Assembly (NCBI GenBank): GCA_918026815.1
Contig: CAKJVC010000042.1
Span: 248,001 to 312,000 of the forward strand
From: Chalara sp. BL73
Lineage: Eukaryota; Ascomycota; Leotiomycetes; Helotiales
Reading direction: 5' to 3'
DNA: 64,000 bases
In this document: positions 49,385-59,446 of the stretch, one piece after another
How the letters are laid out: every line of letters starts with the position of its first letter
Position numbering within the stretch: position 1 is the first letter of the stretch
Position numbers and translations under genes: made by a program
The notes under the pieces: model-generated
The model's input: the letters and a program-made list of their open reading frames with translations, nothing else
The model's database searches: none
Told to the model about the DNA's origin: nothing

Positions 49385-50072
49385 ATGTATCTTTTACTTA
49401 TGATCTTTGCGGCGCTGGCCTGGCTAGCTATGGTTGACGCCTCTACAGCCATAGGATACGAGGCCATCACCTTCTATCACGCCTACAATATCGATTTCCT
49501 CGTCTGTAGAAACACCAGAATTCTCGGGAAAATGTGTAGTAGAAACGGGGACACCTCCAAGCTAGGGCATTCAATGATTTTGCAGATTGTTTCTTGGATC
49601 AACGCATGAAAGCCCCTCGCAAGGACACACACGATCCGCGTGAAGAAGCGACATCGCCAGTTATTGAAGAGGTCGGCCCCAGCCTAGGGGCATGGGGATT
49701 CTCCTCGTGGAATCTAGGAAAGCTCGTCGAGGAATGGCGCGGCGCTGATCGGCACCATGGCGAGGTCGTTGAGATGACTATGAAGGTGGTTAAAAATGCG
49801 CAGGATGCTCACCCAGGCAAGGCCGATGCCGCTGATTTGAAAAAGATGGATGAGACCAACGAAAAGCCGATTAAGATTCGAATGAAGGAATATCGTATGG
49901 GGACTATCAAGGTACTCAACAGCAACTCTATTGCGAAGTGGACAAAAGCGGCGTTCAAGAAAACACGATTACGGAGAAAACGATAGATTACCCTGAAGGA
50001 TATGAAGTCTTGAATGTGGAAGAACTCCTCAAGTTTGAGAATGGAGTGGACGATGAAGAAAATAAAAAGTAA
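49385..50072 (+). pseudogene. small secreted protein, two frameshifts
   Basis: Starts with a clear signal peptide (MYLLLMIFAALAWLAMVDAS) and continues YEAITFYHAYNIDFLVCRNT. At the G4 run 49547-49550 the sense moves to another frame (HLQARAFNDFADCFLDQRMK), which fits loss of one G. That frame then runs through GPSLGAWGFSSWNLGKLVEE and a Lys/Met-rich helix. Near 49935 a second one-base shift leads to VQENTITEKTIDYPEGYEVL and a stop at 50072. Read in order, the pieces make about 225 residues of one protein. I do not recognise the family; its size, signal peptide and few Cys suggest an effector-like secreted protein. Either a pseudogene or two homopolymer/indel errors in the assembly. Confidence 0.65.
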
Positions 50073-50899
50073 AGACACTATTTAAAGAGTATATGAAGAC
50101 AAAGGGGACAGCTGCAGAGCAAAGACATGAAATAGTGCTCACCAAACTCAAGGAAAGCCAAAACATCTTGAAGACTCAGATGTGTAAATGGTTTTGAGAA
50201 AATTAACAACTGCCTGTCTGGCAGAGGATATATAAGATATGATGTCTATCTGTTAAAGATGTCTGTGTGGACAATATAGTGTACCCGAAGAGATTTCTTT
50301 AAATGTTTGTAATTTCTCTATACTTGAACTAAGATATTATACTTCCTGCATGTGAGAATCTCTGCGAATATGTTCAGCTAAAAGAGAATAAAATATCGTC
50401 ATCTGAACCTTCCAATATCAAGCTCCGCTACATTTTGACAAGGGAATATAGCTATACGTGGCTGCTGATTATCTACTAAATCCTACCGAAAACATGCCAT
50501 GCAGATCCATTTACCACCTGCGAGGTACCTTGCCTTCCACCTCGAAGAGGTTCGTTGGCTGGGGCCACACCAACTGACTACTTCCCAACTTTCAGTAGAG
50601 AATACTAAAAAGGAATCCTTCAGACTTCGACCCGCCCAAAAAATCTTCATGCTAGATTGCTGACTTTGTGATAGAACTAATCCCGAGTTTTTGACTTCAA
50701 TACCACCGATTTGATGTACTTCCCTTCTAAAAAAGGGCACTAATTACACGAATATTATTCTCTTTTCTGATTGGCTATTGATTCCAACGCGCCGACGGTT
50801 TCTAGCTTTTCTTCCGAGAATCTCGAGCGCCAATGTCGCCAGTTGCCAAGATCTTGTCCCTTGAGCTTGACAGGACTCTGCAGATAGTGATCCTGACAG
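50073..50899. other. intergenic, no gene seen
   Basis: The minus-strand frames at 50483-50740 and 50744-51035 overlap the tandem repeat and have no motif. Confidence 0.5.
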
Positions 50900-51065
50900 A
50901 AACCTTAACCTTAGTTTGCAGATATGAAAGGAAATTACCAACGCGAGAAAAATCTAACTTCCGACAGTAGTTTGCAAACATAATAGGAATTATCAATGCG
51001 AGAAAATGTAACTCTCGACAGTACTTTGCAGACACAAAGAGAAATTACCAACACGGAGAAAACCG
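50900..51065 (+). repeat. degenerate tandem repeat, about 55-bp unit
   Basis: Two full units (50931-50986 and 50987-51040) and partial ones on either side. Each starts gaa(a)ttacc/tcaa.gcgagaaaa and ends gacagta.tttgca.acacaa. It lies about 170 bp before the LysM-WSC start codon, so it is in its upstream region. Confidence 0.75.
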
Positions 51066-51235
51066 AAAGGAATAGGACTTGAACTTAAAGAGCGGGTAAC
51101 GGGAACAAAATATGGTACATCTGTTTGAATAAATGAGGGAGCAGTCAAGAGAGGTCTTTATCGTACCCAGTTTGTCGTTGTGAGCTGTTAATTCTTCTTT
51201 TCTGTCATAGTTTTGTTTCATCGATCAAACTCAAG

Positions 51236-51996
51236 ATGCCGACCAAATCATCACTTAGTTTCCTGCTCTTGGCCTTCTCGCTCTCCACCGTCTCCTTCTG
51301 CGATTGCCGTTCCTCACTTCCCTCACAACCCAGCCACAACTCCATACTGTACCTGGTGGGTTGACAACGGCAGTACCATTTCATATACAGATTTCATCAG
51401 CACCCGAAACATCACTATCACCGATTTTATCTGCTGGGAACCCTTTGTTACAACAGCCTGTGGCAATTTTGGGCGGTGGACATCGTACTGCGTCGATGCC
51501 TTCAACGAGCCTATCGTGAAGGCGACCTGGACAGAGCTCGGTTGCTACATCGATAATGGCGGCTCTCGCACGCTTCGGAAATCCGCAAATAGTGACTCCA
51601 TGATCTTGACTCGAGAAATCTGCAAGGCTGATTGCCAGCGCCTAGGATGGTCATACGCAGGAGTAAAGTATGCCAGGGTAAGTACCTCCATTCATGCTTA
51701 GCTGTTGAAGAAAGTTTATATCATGAACGTATGAGTGCTGGTACAATTCTCAAATCGCCGCTAATGGCCCCTCCACAGCGGACACGCCAACACTCTGTAA
51801 TCTGCCCTGCAACGGCAATGTCTCCGAGATCTGCGGCGGCCCCGAACGCATCAACGTCTTCCGCCTGACAACAATTCTCATCTACTCCCCACCAGAACCT
51901 CGTCCAGCACAGCCACGACCAGTATTAAATAAAGTCATGGCTTTCGCGGAACGTAATAGTGTGGCTCAAGGGGGGAGGGGACTATGCCCTCACTAA
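51236..51996 (+). pseudogene. LysM + WSC secreted protein, frameshifted and splice-damaged
   Basis: Signal peptide MPTKSSLSFLLLAFSLSTVS is followed, one base out of frame (shift near 51300), by a LysM-like module: TPYCTWWVDNGSTISYTDFI, ITDFICWEPFVTTACGNFG and SYCVDAFNEP. Then comes a WSC module: WTELGCYIDNGGSRTL, EICKADCQRLGWSYAG up to a donor GTAAGT at 51677, and after the intron ECWYNSQIAANG, LCNLPCNGNVSEICGG and INVFRL. Upstream of the second WSC piece there is no in-phase AG: atgaacgtatgag stands where ...ag|tatgag is expected, so the acceptor appears mutated. LysM proteins bind chitin and WSC domains bind glycans, so an intact version would be a cell-wall or host-chitin-masking protein. 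Homology is clear; loss of function is likely but the frameshift could be an assembly error. Confidence 0.72.
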
Positions 51997-53354
51997 AACG
52001 GCCATAAAATAAACTTTTCCCTTTGTGATATGCAACCAAACCTATAATTACAAAGTTTAAAGCTGCTTTCATAAATTTATTAGTTTTGAATTAAATGATA
52101 TTTAAATCGTAGCCCGTTGTAGGCGTAGCTTTACATTTGTTCCGTGGGAGGACCGGGAGCGTCACATCAGAAGTCGGGTTGTAGTCCTAGCATAATTTGA
52201 GGATCTGTTTCTCCCTAAGGAGCATCAAATACTATGAGTCCTGTCTATTTGTTAGGGTGGTCTGGGCGGAGCTTTATAATTATGCAGAGTTCGATCAAAA
52301 TGGTTCGAATGATATTTGCAAGTCTTAGCATGATGTATGTTTTGGACAAGACAATGTAATAACTTGAGGCCTCGTGGTTAATTAGAGGAACCGGCCGTGA
52401 TCAAATATTGTATTTGATGAAGAAAGATAGAGACAGCATTTAATTTGCCATCGTGAGCAATTCATGTAAAACTAGATCGAATAAAGAAAGGCTATAGAAC
52501 AGTTTAGAGGTCTTTAGATCGTTCTCTCAGCTTAGCCCAATGTCGCATGACCCAGTGAAATCGCCGTATCAGTTTATTTCAAACAAATCAACCCCCAGAA
52601 CGTTCTGAAAGGGCTTCAAACCGTGCTTTTGGGAGGAGCTGGTTTAGCATTAAACAAATATACTTTCTGTATATTTAAAGGTTTTTTCTAGGCAATCTGA
52701 CATACCAGTAAGGCTGAATTTGCAAAGGAGCTTTTTGCTGCTATGGAATATATCCAAATAGCTAAGCCCGAAAGAAGGCCAGTTACCTCGCGTTTGTTGT
52801 AACTATCGAAGCCATTCGTTATGAGCGAACGTTAAAGCGAAAATGAGAAGACAGTCTTGTATGCATACAGTAGCATGACAGGGAAGCTTGAGGGTAATAA
52901 ACAAGTTTTCATGCTCCAAACCAACAGGTTGTTAGGAGAAGTTTGTAGGATTGAACAGAAGAAATGTCACGTGTAGAAGTCGAGCGTGGCGCAAGCAACT
53001 GACTCCACAACCACCAATCATAACAGAGGCACCCTGCTAAGATCGACAGCGGCGGTCCAGAAATAGAGGCATCAACGTAAACAGGGAACACAATTTTTGT
53101 CAACATCACTTCACCAACATACCTGCCAACTCTCACACTCGTTTACTGCTGTCTTCACAATATCCAGCAACAAACCAGCATCATAAAGGATTGATATATT
53201 GAAGGAATATACGGAGTCAGGTACACTACACGGCAAGGGAAGAGACAGAGAGGCAGGATATCAAGGAATTCATAGGCCAGTGTCAGTCAAGGGCGAATTC
53301 TTGTAAAGCAACACACCGACACCTTATCATCGTCCGCGATACCACGTACTCACC
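51997..53354. other. intergenic, no gene seen
   Basis: 1.36 kb of AT-leaning sequence without motif-bearing frames. The last part should be the upstream region of the next secreted-protein gene. Confidence 0.5.
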
Positions 53355-53682
53355 ATGCGCTTCTCCCTCGCAGCGGTTACTGCAACCCTCCTTTCCATCA
53401 CGCTCGCCCATTCTCCCGCCGCCAACGAACCGCTTTTCAACCAGAACTTCAAACGACAGCTTGCAGCAGCCGGCGGCGGCGGTCGAAGCCACCATCGCAC
53501 CAACACAATCTCCCACCATTTCAAAGGTGAATTATCTTACGACTGTCGGAGGAAAGGTAACGGTAGTACCGACGCAATTTACCCAGACGTTTGCGAAGAC
53601 CGCGTTGGGGACATGGCCGCTGGGTGCCACACCGAGTGCTGGGGTGATTGGGTTGGGGAATATTCAGGGAACTGTCGGATAG
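53355..53682 (+). pseudogene. small secreted protein with TQTFA...TALGTWPLG ending, frameshifted
   Basis: Signal peptide MRFSLAAVTATLLSITLAHS and a propeptide-like KRQ site at about residue 34. Around the GC-rich triplet run near 53457-53520 the sense moves one base to the frame containing SKVNYLTTVGGKVTVVPTQF and TQTFAKTALGTWPLGATPSA, and ends GLGNIQGTVG at 53682. I recall this ending (VGG...P...TQTFA.TALG.W.LG.TP..G.IGLG.I.GT.G) from short secreted proteins across filamentous ascomycetes, function unknown. Read straight from its ATG, the frame gives a 117-aa protein lacking that ending. One indel only, so a sequencing error is as likely as decay. Confidence 0.65.
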
Positions 53683-53995
53683 ATGGTGAGGCAAAGGTAC
53701 TGGTGTAACTTGGAGGCGCATTGGAAAGGCAGTTGAATTGAGAAGAGATGATTGGAGGAGTGTGGATGCATAGTGGTGCTTGAGTGATAGACTAATAGAT
53801 TGAGGAGGCAAGCCTAAAGAATTTGGTTGAGAAAATCCCATTCGATGCCAACAAACCGTGGAAGCTGTGCCGTGTGCCGGTAGACCAAATTAAGAGTTTA
53901 AACTCCCCTTGGGGCCAAATACATTCAGAGCAGGGAGTATTCGTCGCTGGGAGATATAGCGCTTTTACCGTGTTGCAGTGAATGAAAATTCTCTC

Positions 53996-55595
53996 ATGTG
54001 GCTTCGCTCACACGAGTATAACTTTGAATTCGATTTCCAGCCGCTGGAGCCAACTGAAGCCGAAGTCCAGACTCAAGGCGAATGGACGGCGAAATGCAAT
54101 GCCGAACACCGTCTCCTTCAAGAGGCTATCCAGGCAATATTTTCTGGACGTGGTCCAACACTAGAATCATGTTATCGTGAGGTCGCCCCACCACATCGAC
54201 GAATTCAGTTTGAATGGGCAAGCTTGAGCAACGATGTCTTGGTAAGTTCATCTTTCTTCATTTATATCCAATAGCACTGATCTTTATTCAGGAATCTCAA
54301 AGGCACATCCAAGAGAAATTTGCCAAAAACCTCGAGTTCATTAGTTTGAACTTACTCGATGATTACGACGATCCTTCTGTGCTGGAACTACTTGCGAAAG
54401 ACTGGCGCCAAGTGCTTAGGCCATTTCGAGAGCTACGTAAAGACTTTTCTAATTGGCCACGGAGACTCACAGTCGCTCGACTTGAAACTGAAAATGGGTC
54501 AAAACAGTCTTGTGATGTAGGCCTTCACTGGATTTCAGTTCTTCGAAATGTACTTGAGTTTTCTGGAGGCAGGAAGAACTTTTTGCAGAAACACTTCGAT
54601 CCAGAATACTCCTCACTTTTCAATGCCAACCTTTGTAGCGAATTGGTTAATATCTGGGGTACAAATCCCTTTGGGAAGTTTAGTGTGTCGAAAATGCGTC
54701 GTGCCCTATCAAACTCTAGGTTGTTCGCCAATGACGATATTAGCACCTTGGAAATTGGCAAAATGACTATCCAAATGATGAAATCTCTTCCATTTGAGTA
54801 TCCACGGCGTTTAGTATGAATATCTCCAGGCCAAACCTCCCGATGACTGCTAATTTTTTATAGTATCTTCCACTGGAGATTATATGCAAACTAGACAATG
54901 AGCAAATAAGCCTAATTTGCATACAAATGTAATCTTCCACCTATAAATGTTAAAGTGAGATTTTAATAGGTGGTAGCGCCCACATTTACCACATTTACCC
55001 TTCTTTGCAGAAAGTGGAGAACGATATACTAGTCCTTCTTATATGGGGCTCAATTGATCCAACAGTGCACCAGATAGTCACTAAATGGGCATCCTCAGAT
55101 GATAGTTCGGATATTTACAAACGAATGATCGAAGATAGTCGACAAGCTCAAGCGAATGGGCAGCTCGGATTGATCCTCGCCGCCCTTCTGTACCATCAAC
55201 GAAGTATTCACTATGCTCCAAGCCATACTGCCAAATCCATCAATGGATCGTATATATTCGACTTTGATGCTATCTTAAAGGGCGAGCTTCTGGATAACAC
55301 GCGGGTAGTCTTCGAAAGTATGATACTCTCCATTATTCGGGCCGTCAGCTATATTAGCACCTCTAAAAAGGACAATCTCTCCCACTTTCTAGCCGCTATC
55401 CGTAATAGAGGAATAACTTCATCTATATCTCTTGATGCACTTTCGGATCGGTATTGGGTAGAAAGGATTCTGCGAGGTCTAAATCATGAAGATGCATATC
55501 ATATAGTGACAGCAGAGTTGAACGTGGATATGGATAAAGAGGAGTGGATACTAGTACCATTAATGGGTAGTATGGATACTCTGCGGATTTATTAG
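53996..55595 (+). CDS. unrecognised fungal protein, three exons
   Basis: Exons 53996..54241, 54292..54813 and 55011..55595 give 450 aa in phase (NDVL|ESQRH and PRRL|KVEND); introns are GTAAGT...TTCAG (50 nt) and GTATGA...TGCAG (197 nt). The sequence is charged, Trp-containing and helical (EFDFQPLEPTEAEVQTQGEW, QVLRPFRELRKDFSNWPRRL, HWISVLRNVLEFSGGRKNFL, MILSIIRAVSYIST), with no signal peptide or membrane span and no motif I can name. The frame opens about 35 codons before the chosen ATG, so a 5' exon may exist. Past the stop a second frame (YSADLLAMSTDEKGPFWRIL, 55580-55710) looks like a continuation of the same protein, so the end may be frameshifted or mis-modelled. Confidence 0.6.
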
Positions 55596-56419
55596 CAATG
55601 TCAACCGATGAGAAGGGTCCTTTTTGGAGAATATTAAAGGAAATGTTTGTGAACGATTTCTCCTCGCCTGCGGGGAGTCTGGCTTTTTGGTTGACCGATC
55701 TAAGGGTAGCTTGCTGTTCCTCATCTTTATTACTCTGTGGGCCTCGTTGGCCGAGACTCACTGTCCTAATGTGGCCTCACATTAATATCTTGTTATTCTA
55801 ACCTAGTTTATCACACCACCAGGTGTGTTATATACCGCTCAAAGAGATTGTGTGACATGCAGTTGCAATTGGCCAACTTCCCGCTTAGTCAAACCATCGT
55901 AGACTTCTCGCAAGGTCGAAAGTTGAGTTCCCCCCCCCCCCCCCCCCCCCAAGCTCTTCATCGTTGCTGTCGTTAGGGTAGCCACAATGCCCTTAGAGAG
56001 GAGGAATTCGACGAACTAAATCTATGCCAATTCTTGTTTTGCATTATGGCAAGCAGCCTTCGTGTGTCTTTATGCGTTTCATTTTCCAGGCATGGATATT
56101 GATAAATATCTTTATCTGGGCTCTGATCAAACCGATAACGACTATTAGACGAATAGCTGCGCAAATCTGACTGTAAAGATCTTTGGAAAAATAGTTCTAC
56201 GGTTGGAAATACTATAGAGGTTTCTTAAGACGTTTCACAAAATGCACGAGTACTTTTTAAAAGTGAAAACCGAAATTTGGTCTGGTAGTAAAAGCCTGGA
56301 ACAGTATATGTCAAAAGAGATGCAATACAACCCGTCGCAGTCAATTTCATAAATCCTGTAAACGAAAACGAAAACGACAATCAGAATTTCAACACCGGCC
56401 ACGGATATAACCCCAGCCA
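55596..56419. other. intergenic with 21-nt C run
   Basis: C run at 55930-55950. The frame at 55598-55801 may be the displaced C-terminus of the preceding gene. Nothing else supported. Confidence 0.5.
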
Positions 56420-57575
56420 TCAGCAAACTCCTGCGCTGAATCAGGTCTTTCCAGACTTATTGCTCTTGATGCCACGATTCGCATGCTCTACGATGATGTT
56501 AGGAACATGTATCGATCTTGTTAGCTACGGAGGCTTTCTTGCTTTGTTGCTTCACTTTTGATTGGGAGAATTGTCTGAGAAGGAGAGAAATAGCTGTGTT
56601 GTTGTCCTGCTCGGGCTTTGACCTTATTCCCAATTACTTTGTACAAGAGGATTCGATGGAGTTCGAGGGGAAACGAAGCTGTTTCTATTTTAGCAGTTAG
56701 CAATATGAACGGGAGAGACAGGAACAACTCAGCTCTGTTTTATATTGACAACTATGGAGTTGTGAAGTTGAGGGAGCTTTGAAGATGGTTCGTAGAGAGG
56801 TCGTGATTCAAAGGTGAAGACGAAAGCCGATCAGGAGATCGATCTACGCAACGTCAACGTATTGAAAGCGTTACATACTCTTCAATTATCTTATGCTGAA
56901 TGCTTATTTTTTGCTTCTGCTACATTCAATACAGTCGAAGCATGGAGTTCGAGGCATGAGGAGTTCGTATAAGCCGCGCATAGCAATGACAAGCTCATCC
57001 TGAGTTTTCCCCCAGCTGAACGAAGGTTGAACATTGGGCTTCAAAATCCTTTCTCGATTTCACAACTATAGTTGTTAATATAAAGCAGAGCTAAGTCGTT
57101 CCCTGCTCCTCGTTCATATTGCTAACTGCTAGAATCAAGAACAGCTTCGTTTCCTTCCGAATATCACAAGTTGGTGGATAAGGTGAAGCTGTAGCGCCAG
57201 CAAGGCTACAACGCAAGAACTATAAGTAGGCCGGATCCCCCTTCTTGATCCTCCCTCTTGATCCTCCCTCTTGATCCTCCCTCTTGATCCTCATTGCTAA
57301 CTGTTGCTTATAGCCTCTCTCTTCAACTCTCAACAACCATACAATTAGGAATAAGGTCAAGGCTCGAGCAGGACAACAAACACGGTCATTTCTCTCTCCT
57401 TCCTTCGAACAATCCTCCGAATCAAAGATGTGAATCTAAGATGAGGTAAAGCAACAAGGTAAGGAGCCCTTGTAGTCAACAAGGTCATGCTTCTGACGTC
57501 GTTGTAGCTCACAAGTCATGGCGTCAAGAGCGTAAGCCTGAAAAGACCTGACGGATCTGAACCCAGCGCGACTAC
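56420..57575. repeat. large imperfect inverted repeat (foldback-like element)
   Basis: Left arm about 56430-56800, right arm about 57030-57570, in reverse complement. Matching blocks include caggtctttccagacttat / caggtcttttcaggcttac, gttgttgtcctgctcgggc / gttgttgtcctgctcgagc, and gcagttagcaatatgaacg, which is identical in both arms. The loop is about 230 bp. The right arm is longer because it contains about 150 extra bases with a 13-bp tandem repeat (57244-57292). Short frames inside the arms are not recognisable. It could be a MITE/foldback transposon relic or an inverted duplication whose transcript would form a long hairpin RNA. Confidence 0.75.
57244..57292. repeat. 13-bp tandem repeat, about four copies
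   Basis: Unit ttgatcctccctc repeated three times exactly plus a variant fourth copy, inside the right arm of the inverted repeat. Confidence 0.9.
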
Positions 57576-58919
57576 CTGCAATCAAAATGTACCGACACTT
57601 CCGCCTGTACTGACCTTCCCCCTCCTGAATACAGTCACAGTTTTCGGGTCCCTCCGCTGTTCTTTCGGGTCGGGGGACACTGTCAGCATGGGTCTCCCTG
57701 TTCCGTCGAGGAGCAGCCTGTCACATGGCCTCGAGCTTTGTCCCTTAGTTGCAGCGATCTCCTACCTGTACCCTACCTGCTTGGCGGTTATAGAGGGAGA
57801 TACGCCCACTCGACAGCCTGCCCAGTGTTCACGCACTGTAGCCAGCTTAAAGTGGTCCAACATGTTGTCTCTGATAGCAGCGTTGAAGTTGTTCGGCTCT
57901 AGTAGTCGTGCAATTGTCCCATAGTTGATAAGATTTTCTACCCGTAGCCTACCTTGTCTGTCATGCTTTCGCGCTGCTCTTGGCGGCAAGGGCGAAGATT
58001 GAACCACTGGAGAGTTTGCTTGGCGTATTGCATCATGAGCAAGCTTTAAGGTGTTTCAACGTGTTGTCGCTTCAATCGCAGCAGCGTTGGAAATCCAGGT
58101 AACTGCACCACGCGCATTCTGCCTAGTGGGGAACGGCTTGTGGATCATCGATCCTATATTATACTGGATTGGATCTGGACCTGGCTCTTTCTGGCTTTCT
58201 GGCTTTCTGGCTTCCGGCTTCTGGTACTGGCTTTTCTGGATCTGGATTGTGGAATTGGAATCTAGCTTGTAGCTCCGTTTGTAAAGTTGATATGCTGACT
58301 AATATAACTACGTTTCAACACTCGTTCTAGCAATTCAACATTGTTAGAGCTTTTACTTCTTGGCCTATCTATGGGGATTGCGTACTATCTGTCGGTGCGA
58401 TGGTTGCGGAAGCTTTTCCTCCCTGTATCTATGAGTGTCTAGGCCACAGCTACGACCCCTACCCAAGCAACGGGGTGCTGAATTGTGCGCGTCCTGGCTC
58501 ACGAAAGGCAGAGATAGGGGAACTGTGGAAGTGATTGTCGCTGAGCCGGCGGGTAGGACGTATGGTAGTTGGTGACAACTGCTGTCGACAACCCGGTTTG
58601 GGACCCGTTGCATTGTCGGCCAAGACTCTCTCTTTCGTATAAAGGGGTTTCTAGGCTGACGGCACATCGATTCGTTGGTAATTGAAGAATTGTTGGTGTT
58701 GCTAGTGCTGTTGAGAAGATTATAAAATAGTAAAGCTAAGGAAATGAATTACAAACAGCTTTTGTTTTTTGTAGTTATATTAAGTGAGTTTTTGATTCAA
58801 GTTTAACAAAATGCTTCACATTCTTAGCCTATGCTCAACGATGTGCGATATATGAAGTAACGTGATTCGAGCTGGTTAAATACTTAGGTCAAAATTTCAA
58901 GCTCTCAAACTGTAAAAAC
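57576..58919. other. no gene supported; diverged direct repeats
   Basis: Two copies of a roughly 50-bp motif lie at about 57842-57888 and 58043-58092 (agc.tta.ag.g.t.caac.tgttgtc.ct...cagcgttg). A simple repeat of ggctttct / ggcttctg lies at 58185-58245. A 100-codon minus frame (58365-58667) has no motif. Confidence 0.4.
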
Positions 58920-59276
58920 TGTCACGACACGCGCTGTGGATCTACAGATACAGAGGGCAACGGTGGTATCATACGAGAATCTATAGCTGAGGAAGGAAGA
59001 GGAGCTCGAGGAGAGCAAGCTATATATACACGAGGGAGCCCTAGTGGCTCGGCAGCAGGGGGACGTGACAAAAACTCAAGGCGAACAGGGATCTCGATCC
59101 GTAGATCAGGGAGAAGGACTCAAAAGTTTGAACGGCTATCAACTGTTATAACAAAGAGAACAAAAAGAAAGCGGCGCTATATAAACAGGAGGCTGGGGCT
59201 AGTGTGAGCGAGGCATTGTGGTGTCAGGGGCAAAGCCCTAAAGGGCTCTAAGCGAGAAAAAGCCAGGGCCGTGACA
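58920..59276. mobile_element. probable solo LTR (357 bp)
   Basis: Begins TGTCACGACACG and ends GGCCGTGACA, the short inverted TG...CA ends usual for fungal Gypsy-type LTRs. Flanks are aaaac and caaac, a 4-of-5 match for a target-site duplication. Internal TATA-like boxes (ctatatatac near 59019 and ctatataaac near 59176) would suit an LTR promoter. No reverse transcriptase or integrase lies on either side, so this would be a recombined solo LTR. Confidence 0.6.
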
Positions 59277-59347
59277 CAAACTTTAAAATTCAATTATCCA
59301 GTGCCGGAATTTTTGCACGTTGGCAATATAGTACGGGGTTCTCGCCT

Positions 59348-59412
59348 TGCAGGGATGTGGGTTATTGTATTGTATTGTGTTGAACCGTAATGAAGCGCTT
59401 GTGTGATAGAGA
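59348..59412. repeat. dispersed repeat copy B (similar to 27071-27116)
   Basis: Shares attgtattgta...accg...gaagcgcttgtgtga with copy A, in the same orientation. It lies just beyond the LTR and before the end of the F-box-like gene. Confidence 0.4.
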
Positions 59413-59446
59413 GCATGCGTTATATAGGAATCCATCAAAAGTTGTC

